Below, in pieces: positions 44,243-53,582 of a stretch of DNA of 64,000 bases (position 1 is its first letter; each line of letters begins with the position of its first letter). Origin of the DNA: Neochlamydia sp. S13 (GTDB taxonomy: Bacteria > Chlamydiota > Chlamydiia > Chlamydiales > Parachlamydiaceae). A program made the translations under genes and the position numbers. The notes beneath the pieces are model-generated. The model was not told the DNA's origin. It made no database searches and saw only the letters and a program-made list of their open reading frames with translations. The stretch is from contig NZ_AP017977.1 of NCBI RefSeq assembly GCF_000648235.2, forward strand, positions 2,356,001 to 2,420,000. Direction: 5' to 3'.

Positions 44243-44457
44243 GCTTATCCCTTTCCTTAAAGTTAACAAACGATAGCATGGCTCCTGCTATAGTTTAAAT
44301 CAAAAGATTAACTACTTAAGAAAGAAAAGTACACTTCAAAATATAACAAGCTCTTTTGTTTTTCAGCCCCATCAGCTGATAAATAGTCTTACGAATAAAT
44401 AACAATCTATCTTTCATTTGATAAAGGAAACCCACTAGTATTTGCTGGTCGTCTACT

Positions 44458-45273
44458 TTAAATCTCAAACTTCATTTTTAAAGGAATGTTTACTTTATCG
44501 ATGGGATGTCCAAGAAACTTTGAGCCATGCAAGCGAAATTTTTCAGGATAATCAGAGACATAAAAGCGATGAGAAGGTTTTTCATCAGGGGAGGCATGTA
44601 AATTATAAGTATCTAAAGTGAGTGACACATGTTCTGCACAGGTGCTAGCCGAATCTACGATATAGACATGCGGGCCTATTTCCTTTTGGATCAAAGGACG
44701 AAGAAGAGGATAGTGAGTGCATCCAAGAAGTAATGTATCAATGCTGCTTTGCTTTAAAGGGGCAAGATAATCTTTAATAATCAGCTGAGTGGCCGGATGA
44801 TCAAATAGATGCTCTTCAATAAGGGGCACTAACAGGGGGCATGGCATGGAGTAAACTTGGCAAGAGGGAAGCTTCTTTTTAATTTGTTGCGGATAAATAC
44901 CTGATTCAGTGGTCGCTCGCGTAGCAAGCACGCCTATTCTTAGGTGGCGTGAAGCTTTAGCAGCATGCTCCACCCCTGGCTGAATCACATCAACAATAGG
45001 GATTTTAAGGATCTGTTTCAACTTATCCACGGCATAGGCTGAAGCTGTATTGCAGGCGATGACTAGTAATTTAATTTGATGTTCCATTAAAAAGATGGCG
45101 TTTTCTATAGAATAACGCAGAATTGTATCGGCACTTTTGTCGCCATAAGGCAACCTGGCCGAGTCGCCGAAATAAATAAGTTTTTCATGAGGAAGCTTAT
45201 GCATGATTTGTTTCATCACTGTTAGCCCGCCGATACCTGAGTCAAAAATTCCAATCGCTTGCGAATTACTCAT
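44458..45273 (-). CDS. murI: Glutamate racemase
   Basis: Converts L-glutamate to D-glutamate for peptidoglycan precursors. It is 271 aa with IGIFDSGIGGLTVMKQI at the N-terminus, the first catalytic Cys in VIACNTASAYA and the second in LLGCTHYPLLRPL, which together form the two-Cys racemase pair. It overlaps the start of the preceding LysM gene end by 4 bp (ATGA arrangement) and so belongs to the Tol-Pal/LysM transcription unit. Chlamydiaceae have no MurI, so its presence points to an environmental chlamydia with its own D-Glu supply. Confidence 0.95.
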   Translation of the reverse strand: MSNSQAIGIFDSGIGGLTVMKQIMHKLPHEKLIYFGDSARLPYGDKSADTILRYSIENAIFLMEHQIKLLVIACNTASAYAVDKLKQILKIPIVDVIQPGVEHAAKASRHLRIGVLATRATTESGIYPQQIKKKLPSCQVYSMPCPLLVPLIEEHLFDHPATQLIIKDYLAPLKQSSIDTLLLGCTHYPLLRPLIQKEIGPHVYIVDSASTCAEHVSLTLDTYNLHASPDEKPSHRFYVSDYPEKFRLHGSKFLGHPIDKVNIPLKMKFEI

Positions 45274-45992
45274 GGGATTCTAAGATTTTGGCCAACAACG
45301 ATCTTATCATGGGAAAGGCCATTAAGCTCTTTAATGGCTTGAATAGTCGTTTGATGCTTACGCGCAATTTTTTCTAAAGTGTCGCCGGGTACCACCTTAT
45401 AAATCCTAACGGATGGAAGCTCAGCTTTTTCCGAAAGGCCGCTTGTGGGATTTAAAGCCTCTGCAACGGATTTAATCGCTTGATGAAGGTTGTCGATGTT
45501 TTGATTTTGAAATTCAATAATTTTTTCAAATTCCGTGAGCTTTTGCTTATACTGAGAGAGTGTGGTCGCTATTTCATTCGTGTAGGTTTTAAACTGTTTA
45601 ACATCAGAAATTATCCCTTGAGTAAGTAGCTCAAGGCTATTAATTTTCATTTCCAGAGCTTTAGAAGAATCTTTCCATGCTTCTGTTTGCGCATGCCCTG
45701 CTTCTATCCATTGCTGGCGCATCGAGTCGATAATCGTTTCTAAAGTACGGACTTTCTCATCATAGGTTTTGATTTCAATTTCGTGATTGCTGACCTCATG
45801 ACGCAAATCATCCAGATTATCGCGCATTTCACGTAAAACCACGGCTGTTTGATCGTTATAATAACGAGTAGGGGCCGCTTCAATATTGCCTAAACAGCAA
45901 AGTTTTAAAGGTAGGATAAGGAATATGATAGTTTTTATCAGTCCAGGTTGCTTCCGCAACCTGAGCCTTGAAAAGAAGATTTCTATAAACAT
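45270..45992 (-). CDS. Coiled-coil protein with C-terminal LysM domain
   Basis: A 240-aa envelope protein, positional counterpart of chlamydial CT601. It begins with a hydrophobic segment (about residues 18-38) that should export or anchor it, followed by a coiled-coil (about 55-190) and a C-terminal LysM domain (YKVVPGDTLEKIARKHQTTI to the end), which binds peptidoglycan glycan strands. It starts directly after pal with a 1-base overlap, and its end overlaps murI. Its role is likely to help septal or envelope peptidoglycan remodelling along with Tol-Pal; no hydrolase domain is attached. Confidence 0.85.
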   Translation of the reverse strand: MFIEIFFSRLRLRKQPGLIKTIIFLILPLKLCCLGNIEAAPTRYYNDQTAVVLREMRDNLDDLRHEVSNHEIEIKTYDEKVRTLETIIDSMRQQWIEAGHAQTEAWKDSSKALEMKINSLELLTQGIISDVKQFKTYTNEIATTLSQYKQKLTEFEKIIEFQNQNIDNLHQAIKSVAEALNPTSGLSEKAELPSVRIYKVVPGDTLEKIARKHQTTIQAIKELNGLSHDKIVVGQNLRIP

Positions 45993-46720
45993 TATCTTTG
46001 ATAGATTTTAAATTCTGCTCGACGATTTTGTGCCCAGGCTTCTTCGTGACTTTCCATCACGGCAGGACGTTCTTTACCATAAGAGATCGTAAAAATATTA
46101 TCAGGACTGGCGCCTTCGGCAATCAGAGCATTACGAACAGCGTTAGCACGACGCGAACCTAAAGCTAGGTTATAAGCTTCTGCTCCTCTTTCGTCAGTAT
46201 GCCCTTCAATAAAAATATAGGTATTAGGATTTCTTTGCAGATAGTCTACTACTTTGCGTAAGATAGTCATATTTTCCTGTCCTTTGATCAAATTGCTATT
46301 ATAATCAAATTTGATACTTTGGAAAATACCTGAAAGGCCTTGAATAGTACTAGGATCTTTGAAAAATTGAATGTCGGGAATAGTACTGCCTGGATCACCT
46401 GGATTTTCTCTCGGCTGTTGGCTAACAGACTCTGCCATTGCTAACTCGGCATCGTGGGGCTGATCTTGTAACGGTATAAAGTCTTCGTTAGCATAAATGT
46501 TAGCAGAATTGCTTTGCTTACCCATGGTATAAAATTCGTCAGGAGAATAGACCTGGCGTGAATCTCCGTGTTTACCGCCAAGAGATTTAACACCTCTTCC
46601 AATATGACGCCCAGCGGTTTTCGTATCTTCCCATACATCATCGCTCGTGCGCCTGCAGCTTGTAAAGGATAAGCTAATGAGAAATATATTCAAAAGCAGG
46701 CAATAGGGAGCTAGTTTCAT
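45992..46720 (-). CDS. pal: Peptidoglycan-associated lipoprotein Pal
   Basis: A 242-aa lipoprotein of the Tol-Pal system. The signal ends in a lipobox-like LISLSFTSC, so Cys21 should be lipidated and the protein anchored in the outer membrane. The C-terminal OmpA-like domain has YIFIEGHTDERGAEAYNLAL with the peptidoglycan-binding Asp/Arg, then GSRRANAVRNALIAEG and ISYGKERP. A long linker of ~100 residues separates the two. It lies after a 400-bp spacer from tolB and just upstream of the LysM gene. Confidence 0.95.
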   Translation of the reverse strand: MKLAPYCLLLNIFLISLSFTSCRRTSDDVWEDTKTAGRHIGRGVKSLGGKHGDSRQVYSPDEFYTMGKQSNSANIYANEDFIPLQDQPHDAELAMAESVSQQPRENPGDPGSTIPDIQFFKDPSTIQGLSGIFQSIKFDYNSNLIKGQENMTILRKVVDYLQRNPNTYIFIEGHTDERGAEAYNLALGSRRANAVRNALIAEGASPDNIFTISYGKERPAVMESHEEAWAQNRRAEFKIYQR

Positions 46721-47120
46721 AAAATCCTCGGCTTTGTGGCTATAAATAATTATAAAAATGAGATAGTAACATAAAAGGGGAAATATTCTGAAAGAGCTTT
46801 TTTAATTAGCTTGTTTTACAAAGGAAAGATAGGAGGAAAACCCTATCTTTCTAAAAAGGCTTTAGATAGTTTATCCTTTTAACACTAAGCTGCTTATGTT
46901 TTGAGCTGTTTTAGGCGTATGATCCTGAAAAGCTATAAAAAGGCTTGCTACTGGGCTTTAAATTTTTTGCTCTTACTGGAGCGATTTTTGTAGAGTTTAT
47001 TATAGCCTTTTAAATTTAGCCAGGGTCAAAGCAAAAGCTTTGAGGATCAAGCCAAGTAGCCGATGGAAGAAAAGTGCCCTCAGGGGACTTAGAGCTTGAC
47101 TAGCAGTATAAGGCAACGAG
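46721..47120. other. 400-bp spacer between tolB and pal
   Basis: An unusual gap inside the otherwise tight Tol-Pal block. No open frame, RNA gene or transposon fragment is evident on either strand. It is likely to carry a separate promoter for pal-LysM-murI and perhaps decayed sequence. Confidence 0.4.
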
Positions 47121-48497
47121 CTATTTGCTAAATTTAGGTTCCCATGCAGGAAAGCGCTTCAGACCTTCTCCCGAGGAAATTTTTACTGCTTCTGGTTGAT
47201 GCAAATTGATCAAATAAAGTTCGCTGTTATTATTGTCCGCAGAGTTAAAGACAAGATGTAAGCTATTAGGAGCCCAGGTGGGATTTTCTTTATGACCACC
47301 TCCTTTAGTAATTTGCCTTTCTTGCTTTTTGTCAAAATCATAAATCCAAATTTGGCGGGTGTCGTGGCTCTTTGCGCAGTAAGCTAGCTTACTGCCATCG
47401 GGGGACCAGGCAGGGGCGGTATTTTCACGATTTGATTTGCTAATCAAGAGAGCTTTAATGTTTTTAAGGCTTGCCCCGGGCGCTGGGATGTCTATGACAT
47501 AAATACGGGGCGATCCATCTTTGTTAGAGACAAAAGCAATTTTACTTCCATCTGGGCTGAAGGTAGGAGTTCCTTGCGTGGCTAGATAAGTAGAAAAAAT
47601 TTGTTGAGGTTTACCTATAGCCCCTTTTTCAGGATCAAACGTTTGCAGGAAAAGATCAGGGTTGCCGGTATAGTCGCAAATGAAAGCTACCTTATCCCTT
47701 TGTTTGGTAATAGCGGGCATTAATTGATTACCTTTAAGTAAGCTGAAGCGCCGGCCTACTCCATCTTTTAAGGAAGCTATATAGATTTTTGACTGCCCTG
47801 CTCGATAAGAAACATACATGATACTTCCACTCGCGTGGCCTTGTTGGGGAGGAATATAGGTAGGGGTAACAATCAGACTGTTTTCATGTGTAATTTGTCT
47901 GGCATTGGCGCCATCGTAATCAGCTTCCCATACTTCAGCAATAGACTTAAGGCCATGAGAGGTTTTGCAGGTGTAAATTATTCGCGTGCTGGCTATTCCT
48001 TCATTGCCAAATAAGCTTTTATGGAGGCTATCGGCTAGACGATGTATTTGCCGGCGATCTTGGCTAAGGTCTCCACTTAAAGGAATATTATTTACTGATT
48101 TTTCATGATCACTGCTCAGGGAAAGCATTCTTGCCGACATTTGATTGTCTTTAATCAATATTTTTAATACATAGTAAACATTCAGGCTTTTCCAGCTAGA
48201 GCTATTAACGGCATCAAGAAAGTTGCCAACAGGGGCTTTAGACTCATTTTTCAATGTAAAGGTCATGCCATTATGATTTAAGTCAAATTGTAAAACCTGC
48301 TCTAGCTGCTGGGTGTAATGAGCAGTAAAAGCAGGATTTTCTTGATAAAAGGGAGCTAGATAAAGAGGCATTAGCTTACTTTCCGTCGCTAATCTAACTA
48401 CAATTTTTTCATTGTCTTCGTTTGCTAGGGCTGACAGATTTTGCTTAAAGGCTAAAAAAAGAAAGAAAATAATAAAATAATATTTTAGATGAGTCAT
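47121..48497 (-). CDS. tolB: Tol-Pal system protein TolB
   Basis: A 458-aa periplasmic beta-propeller protein. It has a signal peptide (about residues 1-22), an N-terminal TolB domain, and a propeller with the repeated PTFSPDGSKIAFVSNKDG, PAWSPDGSKLAYCAKSHD and PTWAPNSLHLVFNS blades typical of TolB. It connects Pal and TolA during outer-membrane constriction. It overlaps tolA by 4 bp (ATGA). The length is normal. Confidence 0.93.
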   Translation of the reverse strand: MTHLKYYFIIFFLFLAFKQNLSALANEDNEKIVVRLATESKLMPLYLAPFYQENPAFTAHYTQQLEQVLQFDLNHNGMTFTLKNESKAPVGNFLDAVNSSSWKSLNVYYVLKILIKDNQMSARMLSLSSDHEKSVNNIPLSGDLSQDRRQIHRLADSLHKSLFGNEGIASTRIIYTCKTSHGLKSIAEVWEADYDGANARQITHENSLIVTPTYIPPQQGHASGSIMYVSYRAGQSKIYIASLKDGVGRRFSLLKGNQLMPAITKQRDKVAFICDYTGNPDLFLQTFDPEKGAIGKPQQIFSTYLATQGTPTFSPDGSKIAFVSNKDGSPRIYVIDIPAPGASLKNIKALLISKSNRENTAPAWSPDGSKLAYCAKSHDTRQIWIYDFDKKQERQITKGGGHKENPTWAPNSLHLVFNSADNNNSELYLINLHQPEAVKISSGEGLKRFPAWEPKFSK

Positions 48498-49594
48498 AAT
48501 TCATTACTTAATTGAATGATAAAAGTATATTCCGACATGTTTGCAAAATCTTTTCCTAGAGGAGGAAATTTTAACGTAGGCAAGTTTTTTTCTATATAGA
48601 GGCGATTTAAGTGGCTAGGAGATTTAATGATATTTACCTTGATGGCTCGGCCTAAGCGATCGACTGTTAATTTTAGTTGAACTTCCCCGTGCTCAGGTAA
48701 TTTTAGTAAAAGTTTAAGCCGGCTAGCTAACTCATCTCTATAGCTTCTCTCTACTGCGCTAGAAGGAAGGGTATAAGCTGCAGGGAGAGTATCTGTTTGC
48801 AAAGCAGGGATGGTAGCAGCTGAGGCGAGTGCCGTCTGACTTGCTTGAGAGGAAGAAGCATTTCGATGAGCTCGGCTCTGCTCAAGCTTGGCAAGGCTGG
48901 CCTGGGCAGCTGCAAGAAGTTTTTTCTGTTTCTCCTTGGCTTCGGGGCTTGCTTGGGAATTAGGGCTTTCACGTTGAGCCTCTGCAGAAGACTTTTTCAA
49001 GGGGGCTTTTATCGGCTTTTTTTCAGCAGGCTTGGCTGCAGTAGATGCAGGACTAACGCTTTTTTTAGTATTGTCTTTCTTAATAGATGGTTTGCCGGTT
49101 TTTGAATGGGTGGATTGAGGAATTGCATTTTCTTTTTTAGGGACTGCTTTTTTATTGGGCGTCTGTTGAATAGCGGTAGAGTTCAAAGCTTTTATGTTTT
49201 TTTTATCGGTTGAAGAAGGGGTTTCAATTTTTTGAGTAGATTCTGTAGGAGCCGGAGAACTTGTGTGAGGTTTTGCTTCTTCTACGTTAAGAGGGATAGG
49301 GGGAGGAGAGGCAATAAGTTTAGCAGCAATTTCTTCGGGAGATTTTGGACTGGGAAGAATATTAGAATTTAGAGCCAATTTTTCTTTGTTCTCACTAGGG
49401 AGGGGAGAGGATTTTGTTTGAATTTTTGGGGGAGTGAGCGGAATTGTATGCACCACTAGACGTTCGTTGTATTGGCGAGGAGCTTGTTTGGAAAAAGGGA
49501 GCAAGATCATTCCTAAAATCATTCCAACATGGATTATGATGACCCCGAGAGTGATTGGCCATAACGTCTTATCGTGGAGGTAGATACTACTCAT
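48494..49594 (-). CDS. tolA: TolA/TonB-like energy-transducing protein
   Basis: A 366-aa inner-membrane anchored protein with one N-terminal transmembrane helix (about residues 13-34), a long Pro/Lys/Ala/Ser-rich region (about 50-270) that would span the periplasm, and a C-terminal TonB/TolA-like domain (VQLKLTVDRLGRAIKVNIIK and LPTLKFPPLGKDF). In position it equals CT598 of C. trachomatis. It sits between tolR and tolB; the start is 14 bp after the tolR stop. It is low in sequence conservation, so the call relies on layout and position. Confidence 0.82.
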   Translation of the reverse strand: MSSIYLHDKTLWPITLGVIIIHVGMILGMILLPFSKQAPRQYNERLVVHTIPLTPPKIQTKSSPLPSENKEKLALNSNILPSPKSPEEIAAKLIASPPPIPLNVEEAKPHTSSPAPTESTQKIETPSSTDKKNIKALNSTAIQQTPNKKAVPKKENAIPQSTHSKTGKPSIKKDNTKKSVSPASTAAKPAEKKPIKAPLKKSSAEAQRESPNSQASPEAKEKQKKLLAAAQASLAKLEQSRAHRNASSSQASQTALASAATIPALQTDTLPAAYTLPSSAVERSYRDELASRLKLLLKLPEHGEVQLKLTVDRLGRAIKVNIIKSPSHLNRLYIEKNLPTLKFPPLGKDFANMSEYTFIIQLSNEL

Positions 49595-49607
49595 AATAGT
49601 TAAAAAA

Positions 49608-50039
49608 CTAGGCAGGTTTAAGAATCACATCTAATTGAGTAAATCCTGCTTTTTCAGCTGTATTCTTAACGGCTTGATAGGTTCCAAAGTGGGCCGTGCG
49701 GTCATGATATAACTGGGGCTGGGCAGCAGGATAACGTTTTTTGGCGTCTTTTAACAAGGTAAATAGTTGTTCTAGAGTTACCATTTGTTTATTAAACCAA
49801 ATAGTATTATCTTTGCGCACATGAATGGAGATAGGGCTGCTAGCTTGAACAAAGTTTGAGCTGCTTTCGTGCAAGCCAGAGGCCGCCTGGGCAAGCTCTA
49901 CATTATCAAGCTCCAGCAGAGGAGCTATCAAAATAAATATAATTAAAATGACAAAGACCACATCAATTAGAGGGGTTAGATTAACAGTAGGTTCTTCGAT
50001 ATTTTTATGGATAGAAGCCTGAATGAATCGCCTGTTCAT
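49608..50039 (-). CDS. tolR: TolR/ExbD biopolymer transport protein
   Basis: A 143-aa inner-membrane protein with one transmembrane helix near the N-terminus. The proton-channel motif VNLTPLIDVVFVILIIFIL has the conserved Asp of the TolR/ExbD family. The periplasmic part follows (ISIHVRKDNTIWFN and later PQLYHDRTAHFGTYQAV). Its start overlaps tolQ by 4 bp. Confidence 0.93.
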   Translation of the reverse strand: MNRRFIQASIHKNIEEPTVNLTPLIDVVFVILIIFILIAPLLELDNVELAQAASGLHESSSNFVQASSPISIHVRKDNTIWFNKQMVTLEQLFTLLKDAKKRYPAAQPQLYHDRTAHFGTYQAVKNTAEKAGFTQLDVILKPA

Positions 50040-50785
50040 GAGAAGTCCACTTTTCTATATTGCAGCTCTACAGCACCCAACATTTCGTTGGCAAAGCTTT
50101 CCATTTCAATCTCAAAATCGCGAATAGCATGTTTTAAATAATTATAGCCAATTAGAGCAGGAATGGCGTCGATGAGCCCTAAAACTGTTGTCGCCAAGGC
50201 AAGAGAAAGCCCACCTAGTACCATTTGAGGCGTGCTGCCTGATGCTTGTACCTGGAAGTCTGAAAAGCTTGTCAATATGCCCCACACAGTGCCAAGTAAT
50301 CCTAAAAATGGAGCTAGGCTTACCACCGTGGATAGGATAAAAAGATTTTTTTCTAAATTTTTAGTTTGATGAGCGATTTGAGTAGCTAAAGAGCCTTGTA
50401 TAAAATCAATATCCGTAAGAGAAAGAAACGGTACACTTTGTTCAGTCTCCCTATTTTTTTGCATCACATACTTATTTTTATTAAAGATTTCCATCGTCTG
50501 TTTTTTAAGAAGAGAATAAAGATCCATGTAGGGGTTGCTATTTTTTACCCTACTGGCAGCTTCACAGTCTAAATTCAAGGGATTTTGTTTCTGAAGCTGA
50601 AAGATATCATAAAAACGAGCCGCTTGTTTTCTTGCTTGGTAGGTTTGCCAGATTTTATGGAGTAAAATAATCCAGGTTATCATGGATAGTAGAAGGAGGC
50701 CAATAAAGATCAATTTGCCTAAAAAATCAGAATGTATATAGGCTTCATAAAAGGGATTAGTAGCTATAAAAATGTTTACATTCAT
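50036..50785 (-). CDS. tolQ: TolQ/ExbB proton channel protein
   Basis: A 249-aa inner-membrane protein with three transmembrane helices: one near the N-terminus and two in the C-terminal half. The MotA/TolQ/ExbB signature is seen in LFILSTVVSLAPFLGLLGTV and LSLALATTVLGLIDAIPALI. It forms the motor with TolR and is first in the tolQ-tolR-tolA-tolB-pal order. It is divergent from dsbD with about 50 bp between starts, so the promoters probably overlap. Confidence 0.94.
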   Translation of the reverse strand: MNVNIFIATNPFYEAYIHSDFLGKLIFIGLLLLSMITWIILLHKIWQTYQARKQAARFYDIFQLQKQNPLNLDCEAASRVKNSNPYMDLYSLLKKQTMEIFNKNKYVMQKNRETEQSVPFLSLTDIDFIQGSLATQIAHQTKNLEKNLFILSTVVSLAPFLGLLGTVWGILTSFSDFQVQASGSTPQMVLGGLSLALATTVLGLIDAIPALIGYNYLKHAIRDFEIEMESFANEMLGAVELQYRKVDFS

Positions 50786-50835
50786 TCATAAATCCTTTAA
50801 AGTATAGCCTTTAATTAAAAAAGAAGGGTTTTACA

Positions 50836-53091
50836 TTGGCAGTCAAATTCCGGCATATAACTTATAGGTTACTCGGCTTTTTGATCATTTTCATCTCTCT
50901 CTTATACAGTGAAAATCCTTCTCAAGTCAATCAACTTCATTCATTTCCATCTAATCTTGGCTTAATCGAGCCTTTAGTGAATGACTCTTCTTTACCTATT
51001 AAAGCTTATGTGCATTCCGAAACGCTAAATTTTAAGGCGGCCGAGCCCTTTTGGATAAAAGTTAGCCTTACCATAGCTCCCTCGTGGAATATTTATTGGA
51101 AAAATCCAGGAGATGCAGGCATGCCTGTTTCGGTTACTTGGGAGCTGCCACCTGGGTTTAAAGCCGGTGAGCTTCAATGGCCTTATCCGCAACGTTTTGA
51201 ATCACCCTCATCCATTGGCTTTGGCTATGAAAATGAGGTGCACTTTTTGTGTCAGATCTTTCCCCCCGAGAATCTCAATCATTCTGACACTTATAAGTTT
51301 AGAGCGACTATTAAATACTTAGCCTGTTCAGATTCAGCCTGCTTACCAGGTGAAACTAACGTGCAGATGAACCTGACCTCTACTTCTTTTGCCCCAGTCA
51401 TGGACAAGTCTTTAACCTCTATTTTCGAGCAAGCGCGTCGTTTGCTGCCAAAAACTCGTGGGAATATTACGGCCAAGCGTATCAATGATTTGATAGAGCT
51501 CAACATGCCATCTCCCTTAGCGCCAGCAGAGAAAATTTTAAATATTTTTTTCTTTCCCGAGGAGGGGCAAAGCGTAGATTATCATTTAGAGCCTTCTATC
51601 TCTTTACAAGAGAGTTCTTTTTCTTCTTACTCTATTGCCTTTAAAGAGAAAGATTCTTCGTTGCCTACAACTGTTCTTAAAGGTGTTTTAGTTCTGACTA
51701 TCCAGCAGGCAGAAAAAATAGCCACGGAAGCTATCGAGGTAGCTGTGCCTATCCAAGATCTTAACAAAGAAAATTCTGTCTGGGCTTTCAATGAGGCTTT
51801 CCCTCGCTCCTGGAATATCACTTTGTCCTCCAAATCCAGCGATTATGAGGGCGGATTGGGAATGGCTTTGATATTAGCTTTTTTGGGCGGAATGCTTTTA
51901 AATTTGATGCCTTGCGTTCTACCGGTAATCTCTTTTAAAATTTTAAGCTTCGTTAAAATGTCGGGGCAAAGCCGTCAGTTGACTTTACAGCATGGCTTGA
52001 TGTTTAGTGCAGGCGTTCTAGTTTCTTTTTGGATATTGTCTGCAGCTCTTTTGATTTTAAAGGCTTATGGCCATGCTGTAGGCTGGGGATTTCAGCTGCA
52101 AGAGCCTGCTTTTGTCGCTTTGTTGTCAGCGGTCCTATTCATTTTTAGTTTAAGCTTATTTGGTGTATTTGAAATAGGAATCAAAGTGGGCTCTTTTGCG
52201 GGACAGCTACAGCATCAAGGGACAAAAAAGGGAAGATGTGCTTCCTTTTTAAGTGGGGTACTAGCCACGCTCATAGCTACCCCTTGCACGGGCCCCTTTT
52301 TGGGTACAGCAGTGGGTTTTGCTATGACTTTACCTTTCTACTTGTCTTTTTTGATTTTCACTTCCTTAGGAATGGGAATGGCGTCTCCTTATCTTATCCT
52401 ATCTGCTTACCCCTCTTTTCTGCGTTTTTTACCTAAGCCGGGAAAATGGATGGAGACCTTTAAACAATTCATGGGCTTTATCATGCTTGCTTCCGTGTTA
52501 TGGTTAATGTGGGTTTTTGCAGCTCAAACAAATGCATTAGCTCTTATCCTGTTATTAGGGGCTTTTTTTATGATAAGTATGGCTTGTTGGATTTACGGGC
52601 GCTGGGCGACCCCTCTTCATTCCAAATTAAGCTGTAGGATTGCTACAAGCGTAGCCATCTTTGGACTGCTGGCTAGTCTATATGCTTTACTTTATGCTTC
52701 TAAGTCTACCTCCCCCTCTATCTCTTTTTCTCCTGCTATAGCTGAGCAAGAGGTTATATGGGAAGAGTTTTCTCCCCAACGACTAGCAGAGTTAACTTCT
52801 CAAGGTATTCCTGTTTTTGTTGATTTTACAGCGAAGTGGTGTTTAATATGCCAAGCTAATCATATGATATTGGGAGGGGCGGACGTTCATGCTCAATTTA
52901 ACGAGCAGGGCGTAGTGCGGATGAAAGCTGACTGGACAAAAAAAGATGCCGCTATTACGGAAGAGCTGCAAAAATTTGGGCGCCATAGCGTACCCCTGTA
53001 TGTGCTTTATCAGCAGGAACAAGAGCCTTTTATTTTTCCTCAATTATTGACTCCTAGCTTAGTCATCAACAAATTAAAAGCTATAAAATAA
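50836..53091 (+). CDS. dsbD: Thiol:disulfide interchange protein DsbD-like
   Basis: A 751-aa membrane protein that carries electrons from cytoplasmic thioredoxin to the periplasm. The start is TTG at 50836, preceded by AAGAAGGG; no nearby ATG fits and the chosen start gives a clean signal peptide. The N-terminal periplasmic domain has KYLACSDSACLPGE with two Cys. The central CcdA-like domain (about residues 335-590, eight helices) has the two key Cys in LMPCVLPVISFK and IATPCTGPFLGTAVG. The C-terminal thioredoxin domain has FTAKWCLICQANH with the CxxC pair. The divergent arrangement with tolQ matches chlamydial CT595-CT596. Confidence 0.93.
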   Translation: MAVKFRHITYRLLGFLIIFISLLYSENPSQVNQLHSFPSNLGLIEPLVNDSSLPIKAYVHSETLNFKAAEPFWIKVSLTIAPSWNIYWKNPGDAGMPVSVTWELPPGFKAGELQWPYPQRFESPSSIGFGYENEVHFLCQIFPPENLNHSDTYKFRATIKYLACSDSACLPGETNVQMNLTSTSFAPVMDKSLTSIFEQARRLLPKTRGNITAKRINDLIELNMPSPLAPAEKILNIFFFPEEGQSVDYHLEPSISLQESSFSSYSIAFKEKDSSLPTTVLKGVLVLTIQQAEKIATEAIEVAVPIQDLNKENSVWAFNEAFPRSWNITLSSKSSDYEGGLGMALILAFLGGMLLNLMPCVLPVISFKILSFVKMSGQSRQLTLQHGLMFSAGVLVSFWILSAALLILKAYGHAVGWGFQLQEPAFVALLSAVLFIFSLSLFGVFEIGIKVGSFAGQLQHQGTKKGRCASFLSGVLATLIATPCTGPFLGTAVGFAMTLPFYLSFLIFTSLGMGMASPYLILSAYPSFLRFLPKPGKWMETFKQFMGFIMLASVLWLMWVFAAQTNALALILLLGAFFMISMACWIYGRWATPLHSKLSCRIATSVAIFGLLASLYALLYASKSTSPSISFSPAIAEQEVIWEEFSPQRLAELTSQGIPVFVDFTAKWCLICQANHMILGGADVHAQFNEQGVVRMKADWTKKDAAITEELQKFGRHSVPLYVLYQQEQEPFIFPQLLTPSLVINKLKAIK

Positions 53092-53582
53092 ATTTTCTGG
53101 AAATTAAAATATTAGGTAATTAATTTTTTCAACCTTTTATTCGTTAAAAGCTCTTGCTACTCTCCAACATTTGTTAGATAGCTGATTTTCTAGCTTCCTC
53201 TTGGCTAAAAAACTTTAAAATTTAAGTAAGTTTTTCTTTATTTATATTTGGATCGATCGCATTCGGTTGCCTGCGACATACCTGTAGCTAACAAACAGAG
53301 CCCTATTATCTCTTTTTAATTGCCCTAATGGCTCTTAAGTTATTTTATTAGAAGACGTATACTAGAGCATAAGGGAGAAGTAGGTAGGGAAAGGGCAGCG
53401 ACATTTTTTGCTCTGCACAAATACTTGGAATACTTGCTAGTAGGATTATTTACCTAAAATTGTGGAGCTTTTCTTGCTTGTCCTGCTTCTAAAATTTGCT
53501 TGCTTTTTTTGTTTTTATATATATATTTAATCTTATAAAAAAGCACAAAAATAGATATACAACTTAATAAGTAGGACCACCT
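53092..53582. other. Gene-free spacer before second LRR gene
   Basis: About 490 AT-rich bases after dsbD. No frame, RNA gene or transposon trace was recognised. The last 60 bases, ending in TAAGTAGGACCACCT before the ATG, probably contain the promoter and a weak ribosome-binding site of the LRR gene. Confidence 0.45.

Noticed and set aside
44270-44457. Possible SAM riboswitch before metK
   Set aside because: No SAM-I or other riboswitch core could be recognised in these ~190 bases.
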